The notes under the pieces are model-generated. The model saw only the letters and a list, made by a program, of their open reading frames with translations, did not search any database and was not told the origin of the DNA. A stretch of DNA of 14,476 bases, from NCBI GenBank assembly GCA_038525605.1, contig JBCBHL010000178.1:1-14476 (forward strand), read 5' to 3'. The position numbers and the translations under genes were made by a program. The stretch comes from JANSWY01 sp038525605 (GTDB lineage: Bacteria > Bacteroidota > Bacteroidia > Cytophagales > Cyclobacteriaceae). Positions 6,685 through 13,429 of the stretch are shown here, piece after piece (the stretch's first letter is position 1; each line of letters begins with the position of its first letter).

Positions 6685-9494
6685 AGAAATATTGGTTTCT
6701 TGCTTTCATTGCCTTCACTGTACTGTTTACAGGTGAGCTTTACAGAGAATCTATCCCGAATCACAAAACTCCTGAACTAGAAGAGGCACCTTCTTCAATT
6801 GGAATACCGGAAAACCCTACCGCCAGAATCGACTATGAAATGGCCATGATCAAAGACCCTAAAACCGGAAAACCAATTGCCAATCATCGAAAAAAAGAAA
6901 TCAGATTCATCAATAAGATGAATCAAAAGCAACTAGCTGAAAGAGCTGAAACGCAGGAATGGACATCACTAGGTCCAGTCAATGTTGGCGGACGTACCAG
7001 AGGTTTTCAAATGGATGTACTGGACCGAAACACGATGCTGGCAGGAAGTGTAAACGGAGGAGTCTGGAAATCGGAGGATTTTGGCCAATCATGGAGAAGA
7101 ACTTCAGATTTACTACAAAGTCTGGATGTGACGACACTGATTCAGGATACCAGACCAGGAAAAGAGCAAAACTGGTATTATGGAACAGGTGAACTAAGAG
7201 GAAACACCGGACGAAGCGGAAATGCGCTGGTCCGCGGTGACGGATTGTTTAAATCTATCGATAACGGTGATTCGTGGCAGCCGATTACCTCCACCTCAGA
7301 AGGCATCAATGCGGTTTTTAACAGTCAGTTTCAATACATCTGGAATCTGGCAATCAATACTTCAAGAAACGATATCGATGAATTGCTGATAGCGGCATTT
7401 GGTGGGATTTTAAGGTCTACCGATGGTGGCGAAACATGGAATTCGGTACTGGGTGAAAGGCTTTTCAATCAGTCTACGGATCTGAATAATTCTGTTGCTC
7501 CGTTTTACACTGATATCCATATCACCAATGATGGCAAATATTTTGCAGCACTAAGTTCCGTCAGTGCCAGCGGCATCTATCGGAATTTTGGTTTTTACTA
7601 TTCCGAAGATGGTGTGAACTGGAGTGATATCACCCCACAGAACTTTCCCGCTCAGACTGAACGAACAGTGATAGGTAGTGCAAATAATGAAGAAATAGCG
7701 TATTTCCTAACAACTTTTGATGACAATGACTGGCTGTACAGACTTGATTATGCCAATGGTGATTTTAGCTGGTCTAACCTCACTAATAACATACCTCAAT
7801 TTGATGTAGACCAGGGAGAGTTTGACACACAAAGATCATTTAACATGTTGGTCGAAATAGACCCTGAGAATTCCGATATCGTCTACCTGGGTGGAACAAA
7901 CCTCTATCGTTCTACTGATGGTTTCACAACCGACAGGAATACCAACTGGATCGGCGGTTACACACCGGAAGGCGGAGCAGCCAGATATGAAAATCATCAC
8001 CCTGATCAACACGTTTTAAGGTTTTTACCCCAAAACTCCGATGTACTACTCAGTATCAATGACGGAGGAATTTTTATCACAGAAAATGCTTCTGTAGAGG
8101 AAGTTGCCTGGAGTTCACTGAATAATGGGTACATCACTTCTCAGTATTATACAATAGCCATGGAAAAAGGAAGTGATAATGATCTGTTGATTGGTGGCTT
8201 GCAAGATAATGGTACGTATGTTCGACCGGATTCTCCCTCTTCTTCGTGGAATCGGTTGTTTGGCGGTGATGGCTCCTTTTGTTACATCACAAGAGACAAT
8301 CGCTATTGGTATTTTTCATTTCAGAACAGTCGGATCTTCAGAATTACCCTTGACCCATCGGATTTAACACTGACTGGTTTTGCTAGAGTAGATCCATTAG
8401 ATGGTGGTGACGGACCGATAGATTACCTGTTCATCAATCCATTTGTAATTGATCCGGTAGAAGAAAGTTTGATGTATCTGGCAGGTGGTGACAGAATCTG
8501 GCGAAACGATAACATGGAACAGGTTCCGATAGGTTCCAATGACCCTGCAACTAAAAACTGGAGTGAGCTGCCAAATACTATTACAGTTGAATCTTCAGGA
8601 GGGAATATTACCAGGTTAGATGGTCAGATTACTGCATTGGATATCGCAAAGGAAACAGAAGGTGATAAACTTTTTTATGGAACGAGTCTCGGTAAGCTTT
8701 TCAAAGTGAGAGACCCCCGTAGTAATATCTCACAGGTAGATGACATTACCTCCTCCGAGTTTCCGGTCAACGGATATATCGCTAACATCACTGTAAATCA
8801 GGATAATCCACTGGAAGTTTTAGTAGTATTTTCCAATCATAATGTCAGAAGTTTGTTCCGATCAGTCAACGGAGGCAGCTCTTTCCAGCATATCTCTGGT
8901 AATTTGGAAGAAAACCCGGAAGGAACAGGCAACGGCCCCAGTGTCAGGTGGGTAGAAATAGCTCCACTTGCGAATGGCGGCAATAAATATTTTGCCGGAA
9001 CAAGTGCCGGATTATTTTCAACCACAGAGCTAGATGGAGACAATACGGTCTGGGTCCAGGAAGGCGAACAAATCATCGGAAATTCGGTTATCAGAATGAT
9101 GGATTACAGGCCTTTTGATGGAAAACTGGTTGTAGCAACTCATGGAAACGGAATTTTCGAAACAAAAGTTGAAAACCAGAAACTTCCACCTAATCAAACC
9201 GGTGAATTCCCGTTTGCCATTGAAAGTATCTACCCTAATCCGCTTATCAACAATGACGTGTCTGCGAGGATTGTCTACACGCTTCCTGAATCAGGAATAG
9301 TAAAAATCGATGTTTTTCAAGCCACAGGGCAATTAGTTTCAACACTCATATGGAATATTCAGGAAAAGGGAAGAAATCAGATTTTCTGGGATGGAACCAA
9401 TAACACCGGGTTTCCCGTTCCAAATGGCGTATATTTTTATCGAATCAGATATGGTAGCGAACGTCTGGGCGGAAGACTAATCATCAATCGATAG
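6681..9494 (+). CDS. Secreted Asp-box/BNR beta-propeller protein with T9SS type A sorting domain
   Basis: The 937-aa protein begins with a signal peptide (MKKYWFLAFIAFTVLFTGEL), then a pro-region containing DPKTGKP that is typical of large Bacteroidota exported propeller proteins. From about residue 94 (WTSLGPVNVGGRTRG) comes a sortilin/VPS10-like or BNR propeller. Asp-box motifs (S-x-D-x-G-x-x-W) are seen as SEDFGQSW (about 131), SIDNGDSW (about 191), STDGGETW (about 246) and SEDGVNW (about 308), with a degenerate SVNGGSSF near 729. Residues about 848-937 (SIYPNPL, GRNQIFWDGTN, GVYFYRI, GGRLIINR) form the Por-secretion type A C-terminal domain with an FlgD-Ig-like core, predicting outer-membrane export and tail removal. 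No sialidase or peptidase active site can be claimed; the propeller may bind glycans or proteins. The start overlaps the Nudix stop by ATGA. It is the last gene of the run. Confidence 0.92.
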   Translation: MKKYWFLAFIAFTVLFTGELYRESIPNHKTPELEEAPSSIGIPENPTARIDYEMAMIKDPKTGKPIANHRKKEIRFINKMNQKQLAERAETQEWTSLGPVNVGGRTRGFQMDVLDRNTMLAGSVNGGVWKSEDFGQSWRRTSDLLQSLDVTTLIQDTRPGKEQNWYYGTGELRGNTGRSGNALVRGDGLFKSIDNGDSWQPITSTSEGINAVFNSQFQYIWNLAINTSRNDIDELLIAAFGGILRSTDGGETWNSVLGERLFNQSTDLNNSVAPFYTDIHITNDGKYFAALSSVSASGIYRNFGFYYSEDGVNWSDITPQNFPAQTERTVIGSANNEEIAYFLTTFDDNDWLYRLDYANGDFSWSNLTNNIPQFDVDQGEFDTQRSFNMLVEIDPENSDIVYLGGTNLYRSTDGFTTDRNTNWIGGYTPEGGAARYENHHPDQHVLRFLPQNSDVLLSINDGGIFITENASVEEVAWSSLNNGYITSQYYTIAMEKGSDNDLLIGGLQDNGTYVRPDSPSSSWNRLFGGDGSFCYITRDNRYWYFSFQNSRIFRITLDPSDLTLTGFARVDPLDGGDGPIDYLFINPFVIDPVEESLMYLAGGDRIWRNDNMEQVPIGSNDPATKNWSELPNTITVESSGGNITRLDGQITALDIAKETEGDKLFYGTSLGKLFKVRDPRSNISQVDDITSSEFPVNGYIANITVNQDNPLEVLVVFSNHNVRSLFRSVNGGSSFQHISGNLEENPEGTGNGPSVRWVEIAPLANGGNKYFAGTSAGLFSTTELDGDNTVWVQEGEQIIGNSVIRMMDYRPFDGKLVVATHGNGIFETKVENQKLPPNQTGEFPFAIESIYPNPLINNDVSARIVYTLPESGIVKIDVFQATGQLVSTLIWNIQEKGRNQIFWDGTNNTGFPVPNGVYFYRIRYGSERLGGRLIINR

Positions 9495-9521
9495 GCAATT
9501 TCAAATTAAAGGCATATAGAT

Positions 9522-9529
9522 TAGTTTTG
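9522..9529 (+). promoter_or_regulatory. Candidate Bacteroidota -7 promoter element upstream of sua5
   Basis: TAGTTTTG matches the Bacteroidota -7 consensus TAnnTTTG exactly and lies 32 bp before the sua5 start, inside the short gap after the T9SS operon. A TTG at the expected -33 position is lacking (TTTC occurs near 9499), so support is one-sided. If it is used, transcription would start at about 9535, giving sua5 a leader of roughly 25 nt. Confidence 0.4.
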
Positions 9530-9540
9530 CACAAATTCAC

Positions 9541-9561
9541 AAAAGTGCAAAGCACCTTTTT
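9541..9561 (+). promoter_or_regulatory. Hairpin with T-run directly before sua5 (weak terminator or leader structure)
   Basis: AAAAGTGC (9541-9548) pairs with GCAC-C-TTTT (9552-9560) around an AAA loop with one bulged C, and five Ts end at 9561, next to the ATG. It may be a weak terminator for the upstream operon or a structured sua5 leader. An alternative pairing uses the same GTGC: TTTGCAC (9526-9532) with GTGCAAA (9545-9551). The two hairpins exclude each other. Confidence 0.3.
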
Positions 9562-10515
9562 ATGGCTGTTATAGGTTCAGACTTCCAATATGCTAAACAA
9601 TTACTTGATTCAGATCAATTGGTAGCCATACCTACCGAGACGGTATATGGTCTCGCGGGAAAAGCATTTAGTAAAAAGGCGGTGCTAAAGATTTTCAAAG
9701 CAAAAAACAGACCTTCTTTCGATCCTCTCATAGCCCACAGTGACAGTATAGAAAGCATTGAGCAGTTTGTGGACTACTTTCCGGAAAAGGCAAAAAAGCT
9801 GGCAGAGGCCTTCTGGCCCGGAGCTTTGACATTGTTACTGCCAAAAAATAAGCAAATACCGGATATCATGACTTCCGGTCTGTCTACCGTCGCTGTCAGA
9901 ATCCCAGCTCATGAAATGACTTTGTCATTGCTACAATCACTACAATACCCACTGGCAGCTCCAAGTGCGAACCCATTTGGATATGTGAGCCCTACTACTG
10001 CACAGCATGTTGAGAATAATCTGGGTGATAAAATTCCGTACATTTTAGATGGAGGTAGCTGTTCGATCGGGGTAGAATCCACCATTGTTGGATTCGAAAA
10101 TGACCAACCGATTGTTTACAGACTTGGCGGGTTGAAGATTGAACAAATAGAAGAAGTAGTCGGCAAGATCGCTATCAAAAACAATCAAAGCTCAAATCCA
10201 AAAGCGCCAGGGATGGTAAAATCTCACTATGCTCCAGGTAAGCCGATAGAAATTGTTGATATACAGGAAAAGCTTTCTGAAGCGACAACAAATCTTGAGA
10301 AAACAGGTTTTATCAGTTTCGGCAATCCACCGGATGCACCTTACGTAGTTTCCTTAAGTGATGAGCAAAACCTCGAAGAAGCTGCCTTTAAGCTTTTCAG
10401 CGCTTTGCGATACTTTGACACCCTTCCTGTTGACAAGATTTACACACAACTTGTTCCGAATACTGGCATTGGAAGGGCAATAAACGATAGATTGCAACGT
10501 GCCGCTGCAAAGTAG
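9562..10515 (+). CDS. sua5: L-threonylcarbamoyladenylate synthase, Sua5 type (YrdC + Sua5 domains)
   Basis: The enzyme makes threonylcarbamoyl-AMP from threonine, bicarbonate and ATP, the first step of the t6A37 modification of ANN-decoding tRNAs in the cytoplasm. The YrdC domain covers about residues 10-190. It shows PTETVYGL (24-31), the KNRPSFDPL motif that binds substrate (canonical KxRPxxxPL), FWPGALTLLL, APSANPFGYVSPT and GVESTIVGF. The linker APGMVKSHYAPG at about 215-226 and the remaining ~90 residues form the Sua5 C-terminal domain. The length of 317 aa fits the long Sua5 form rather than the short TsaC form. The first ATG is used because the YrdC fold begins within the next ten residues. 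It is separated by 67 bp from the T9SS operon and 205 bp from pgk, so it is probably transcribed on its own or weakly by read-through. Confidence 0.96.
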   Translation: MAVIGSDFQYAKQLLDSDQLVAIPTETVYGLAGKAFSKKAVLKIFKAKNRPSFDPLIAHSDSIESIEQFVDYFPEKAKKLAEAFWPGALTLLLPKNKQIPDIMTSGLSTVAVRIPAHEMTLSLLQSLQYPLAAPSANPFGYVSPTTAQHVENNLGDKIPYILDGGSCSIGVESTIVGFENDQPIVYRLGGLKIEQIEEVVGKIAIKNNQSSNPKAPGMVKSHYAPGKPIEIVDIQEKLSEATTNLEKTGFISFGNPPDAPYVVSLSDEQNLEEAAFKLFSALRYFDTLPVDKIYTQLVPNTGIGRAINDRLQRAAAK

Positions 10516-10649
10516 TAAATTACCATATTTACAACAATGACGAATAAAGGCAACATTACTCATAAATAAGTGGACATTGTTTTGCAATTACATGAAGAGA
10601 TTGGCAATTTCGCTATGTAGTCAAATTTAATAAACTGACATTTGAAAAA

Positions 10650-10698
10650 GTATACATCAATGCATTTGAATCATAATCATTGATGTCAAAACGTATAC
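10650..10698. repeat. Nested inverted repeat upstream of pgk, overlapping a possible promoter
   Basis: ACATCAATG (10654-10662) is the perfect complement of CATTGATGT (10678-10686), with a 15-nt spacer. The palindrome GTATAC flanks it on both sides, at 10650-10655 and 10693-10698. The spacer side contains TGCATTTG (10661-10668), one mismatch from the TAnnTTTG -7 element, with a TTG at 10642-10644 but a short 16-nt gap. This could be an operator for a dimeric regulator or a hairpin in the pgk leader, 23 bp before the start codon. The function is inference. Confidence 0.4.
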
Positions 10699-10720
10699 AA
10701 TACATATATTTCCAAATACT

Positions 10721-11908
10721 ATGAAAAATATAGACCAGATTGACTTCAAAGGAAAAAGAGCTCTGATAAGAGTAGACTTCAATGTTCCTCTCAACGACAA
10801 TTTTGAGGTAACTGATGAAACCAGAATTAATGCAGCACTCCCAACCATCAAAAAGATCTTATCAGACGGCGGTTCATGCGTGTTAATGAGCCATCTGGGA
10901 AGACCAAAGAACGGTCCTGAAGATAAGTTTTCACTCAAGCATATCATACAGGTGTTATCAGACAAGATTGGTTCTGAGGTGAAATTTGGTGGTGACTGTA
11001 TAGGAGACGAGGCATTTAAGCTATCTTCTTCACTTGCAGCCGGAGAAGTACTCTTACTGGATAATCTTCGCTTTTATAAAGAAGAAACCAAAGGAGACGA
11101 GGCTTTTAGTGAGAAGCTATCAGGTCATGGAGACATTTATGTAAATGATGCTTTCGGAACAGCTCACAGAGCCCATGCATCAACGACTGTGGTGGCAAAA
11201 TTCTTCGATACAAAAGCTTGTGGATATGTTATGATGGCTGAACTGGAAAACGCTAAAAAGGTGCTGGAAAATGCTCAAAGACCATTCACGGCTATTATGG
11301 GAGGTGCCAAAATTTCAGATAAAATTTTAATTATAGAGCAACTGCTGGATAAAGTTGACAACCTGATCATTGGTGGTGGTATGTCATACACATTCTTTAA
11401 AGCAGTAGGAGGTCAAATTGGAAGTTCTCTTGTGGAAGAAGATAAACTTGCACTCGCCAAAGAACTGATCAAAAAGGCCAAAGAAAAAGGTGTATCCCTG
11501 GAGTTGCCAAAAGACTCAATTACGGCTGATGCTTTTAGCAATGATGCTGCAACGCAGATAACTAACAATTACGCCATAGCAGATGGTTGGATGGGGCTAG
11601 ATATCGGACCGGAAGCCAGAGCAGTGTTCTCTCAAATTATAGAGGGTTCAAAAACAATTTTATGGAATGGACCAATGGGTGTTTTTGAGATGAGTTCTTT
11701 TGCAGAAGGGACTAATACCATTGCTAAATCTGTTGTAAAAGCCACAGAAAACGGAGGGTTCTCGTTGATTGGAGGTGGTGACTCTGCAGCAGCTGTCAAT
11801 ACACTAGGCTATGGTGATAAAGTATCCTATGTTTCAACTGGTGGTGGCGCTTTACTTGAATATATGGAAGGAAAAGTACTGCCAGGAGTTGCTGCATTAG
11901 AGGCTTAA
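10721..11908 (+). CDS. pgk: Phosphoglycerate kinase
   Basis: This cytoplasmic glycolytic enzyme transfers phosphate between 1,3-bisphosphoglycerate and ADP to make 3-phosphoglycerate and ATP. The 395-aa length is normal for bacteria. All family landmarks are present in order: RVDFNVPL (17-24), SHLGRPK in the N-domain, LLDNLRFYKEE, VNDAFGTAHRAHAS, GGAKISDKI, NLIIGGGMSYTFFKA, GLDIGPEA, WNGPMGVFE, the phosphate-binding GGGDSAAAV near 351-359, and STGGGALLEYMEGK close to the end. The start is secure because the RVDFNVP motif sits at its usual distance from the N-terminus. The gene stands alone, without gap or tpi next to it, and a terminator follows 25 bp after the stop, so it is probably monocistronic. 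Nothing in the sequence suggests damage or transfer. Confidence 0.99.
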   Translation: MKNIDQIDFKGKRALIRVDFNVPLNDNFEVTDETRINAALPTIKKILSDGGSCVLMSHLGRPKNGPEDKFSLKHIIQVLSDKIGSEVKFGGDCIGDEAFKLSSSLAAGEVLLLDNLRFYKEETKGDEAFSEKLSGHGDIYVNDAFGTAHRAHASTTVVAKFFDTKACGYVMMAELENAKKVLENAQRPFTAIMGGAKISDKILIIEQLLDKVDNLIIGGGMSYTFFKAVGGQIGSSLVEEDKLALAKELIKKAKEKGVSLELPKDSITADAFSNDAATQITNNYAIADGWMGLDIGPEARAVFSQIIEGSKTILWNGPMGVFEMSSFAEGTNTIAKSVVKATENGGFSLIGGGDSAAAVNTLGYGDKVSYVSTGGGALLEYMEGKVLPGVAALEA

Positions 11909-11932
11909 TAGAGGCCTGATCATAATTACATG

Positions 11933-11981
11933 AAATGTCGTTTTATACGGATAAAAGCTTCCGTTGGGACGACATTTTTTT
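11933..11981 (+). terminator. Intrinsic terminator of pgk
   Basis: AAATGTCGT (11933-11941) pairs perfectly with ACGACATTT (11969-11977). An inner 4-bp stem ACGG/CCGT (11947-11950 with 11961-11964) stacks across a small internal loop. A run of seven Ts (11975-11981) follows. It lies 25 bp after the pgk stop codon in the right orientation. Confidence 0.8.
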
Positions 11982-12136
11982 AGGCGTTTTATTATCAAAA
12001 GATAAAAAGTAGAAACAAAATAATAACGAACCATTACACTATATTGACCAAACTATTGACTGAAATTCAAAATAAAATACGAGAAAAAACAACAATATTT
12101 CGAAAAAACGATTAAAAATTTGATGATCAATACCTA

Positions 12137-12167
12137 TTGTCAGCATTATTGAATAAAACTACCTTTG
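12137..12167 (+). promoter_or_regulatory. Bacteroidota-type promoter pointing into a hairpin, with no gene behind it
   Basis: TACCTTTG (12160-12167) is an exact TAnnTTTG -7 element. A TTG at 12137-12139 stands 20 nt upstream, within the normal spacing of the -33 element. The predicted start is about 12174. Downstream there are only about 20 nt before the hairpin at 12197-12229, and no + strand reading frame of useful length. The rest of the 11982-12196 stretch is AT-rich, with no gene that I can see. Confidence 0.5.
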
Positions 12168-12196
12168 AACTATACATCAACAAGCTATAGATATGA

Positions 12197-12235
12197 AAAA
12201 GAGCATGTAGAAATCCTACATGCTCTTTTCATTTT
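12197..12235. terminator. Strong 14-bp hairpin with U-tracts on both sides; terminator of the luxR-type gene, possibly bidirectional
   Basis: AAAAGAGCATGTAG (12197-12210) pairs perfectly with CTACATGCTCTTTT (12216-12229) around a 5-nt loop. On the - strand the stem ends in five Us, 27 nt after the stop of the LuxR-type gene, so it fits as that gene's terminator. On the + strand TTTTCATTTT follows, so it can also stop transcripts from the promoter at 12137-12167. Confidence 0.8.
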
Positions 12236-12256
12236 ATTACTGTTCTACTCTAAAAC

Positions 12257-13021
12257 TTAAAAGTGGCCATGCAATACAGCATATCTAATTACTTCTGAGG
12301 TAGATTTTGCTCCTAATTTTCTTAAAATGTTTTGTCTATGGTTATTGACGGTTTTCACACTGATATTTAAGTGATCCGCAACTTCCTGACTAGTCATTCC
12401 CTCTACCAGCAATCTTACTACCTGTATTTCTCTGTTTGACAATTGCTCATCATTGTAATTATATTTCTGCTGGAATACAATTTGATTCTTTCCACTATCA
12501 ATGTGATTGACGGCAATTGAAATATATTGGGGAATAGTGGCAAAGCTTACCTCTGTAATCCACCCAAAGCACAATAAAGGCTTTTTAAATTCATCACATT
12601 CAATCACTTTGTATTGAAATAACTTGTTTCTGCCACCGCACAGATTCTTTGATAGCCTGGTAAAAATCTGAAATGATAAGTTTTCAATTTCTTCCTGATT
12701 GTAACGGTTTCTGATCTCCTGAAAACTCCTTGGAATTTCTCTTACTATAATTGGAATATCCTTCTCTCTGAATACTTTCTTTAAAAAATCTTCGCCAGCA
12801 CCTGAAAAATATCCCATCTCTTTACCTGTAACATCATAGACGTTTTCGCTTAGATACTCCAGCTTTAGGGTGTTGTAGTTAAAAAGAAAATGAATAGTCT
12901 GGTCTTTGTTTTTGACACTATCCAGTACCTTGTATTTCTTGAGATAATTGGCGATTAATTCTTCATCAACTTCGTGAGCATTACTTATCTCACTCATTAA
13001 TCCAAAATCTGATTGACCCAT
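12257..13021 (-). CDS. LuxR/GerE-family transcriptional regulator with PAS-like N-terminal region
   Basis: The 254-aa protein ends in a GerE-type helix-turn-helix at residues 194-254: LSNREIQVVRLLVEGMTSQE, then VADHLNISVKTVNNHRQNIL, then RKLGAKSTSEVIRYAV. This is complete, with the usual LSxRE entry and the recognition helix TVNNHRQNIL. The first ~170 residues lack a receiver aspartate pattern. They resemble a PAS-type sensor: FLFNYNTLKLEYLSENVYDV with TGKEMGYFSG and EDFLKKVFREKD near 45-95. There is no autoinducer-binding domain visible, so quorum sensing should not be assumed. A second Met at residue 9 is an alternative start, and neither has a clear Shine-Dalgarno. The gene is monocistronic: a strong hairpin lies 27 nt after its stop and 408 bp of non-coding DNA separates it from the CHAT gene upstream. 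The ligand and targets are unknown. Confidence 0.9.
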   Translation of the reverse strand: MGQSDFGLMSEISNAHEVDEELIANYLKKYKVLDSVKNKDQTIHFLFNYNTLKLEYLSENVYDVTGKEMGYFSGAGEDFLKKVFREKDIPIIVREIPRSFQEIRNRYNQEEIENLSFQIFTRLSKNLCGGRNKLFQYKVIECDEFKKPLLCFGWITEVSFATIPQYISIAVNHIDSGKNQIVFQQKYNYNDEQLSNREIQVVRLLVEGMTSQEVADHLNISVKTVNNHRQNILRKLGAKSTSEVIRYAVLHGHF

Positions 13022-13429
13022 AAAATTGTTAATGTAACCAAAAATTATTATTAAATAAGTGGCATAATTAAGTCTAATCGGATTGGTTTCGAAATGGTGT
13101 AGCCAAGATAAATAAATTTTTCATTCTTACATGCCTTCTTGATATCCTTGTTGAAAAAATCTTTTCAATTTCAGAGAATTATTCGTCATTTAGTTTGAAA
13201 AACTTCGATTACAGCCAATTTTTTATTGTATTTCCAAATTTTAAGAACCAAACAAAAACAATCAACTTTTACGGATAATGAAGCATTTTTAATCTTCAGG
13301 AACCATAAAAAATTTCGCAAGGATTCATGAATTTTAGTCTCAGCTGTCCAACAGCACACTGCTATTTATCCTATTTTTTAAAAACAACGGTTTGATTACG
13401 GCAAATTTCACGGTATTCGCCAATCAGCG
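13022..13429. other. AT-rich non-coding interval between the CHAT gene and the luxR-type gene
   Basis: I see no credible reading frame, tRNA or repeat array here. A 10-bp palindrome ATTCATGAAT lies at 13323-13332. The - strand promoter of the LuxR-type gene should be in this interval, but no exact CAAAnnTA (reverse of TAnnTTTG) occurs; the closest is CAAAAATT at 13039-13046, one mismatch. No convincing hairpin terminator for the CHAT gene is visible below 13430. Confidence 0.5.

Noticed and set aside
6681..9494. Calling the Asp-box propeller protein a sialidase
   Set aside because: Asp boxes occur in many propellers, and the arginine triad and other sialidase catalytic residues cannot be identified.
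10657..10965. A - strand frame of 102 codons over the pgk start and its upstream region
   Set aside because: It overlaps the conserved N-terminus of pgk and has no recognisable features; it is a shadow frame.
12042..12060. Two direct copies of TATTGAC, 12 bp apart, in the pgk-luxR interval
   Set aside because: Only two short copies in AT-rich DNA, with no third copy or linked promoter; too weak to call a binding site.
10651..12180. The 10-mer TATACATCAA occurs both before pgk (10651) and after the orphan promoter (12171)
   Set aside because: Many shared 10-mers are expected by chance in 14 kb of AT-rich DNA, and the flanks do not match.
12257..13021. Reading the LuxR-type protein as a quorum-sensing receptor
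   Set aside because: The N-terminal region looks PAS-like, there is no autoinducer-binding domain pattern, and no LuxI-type synthase is in the window.
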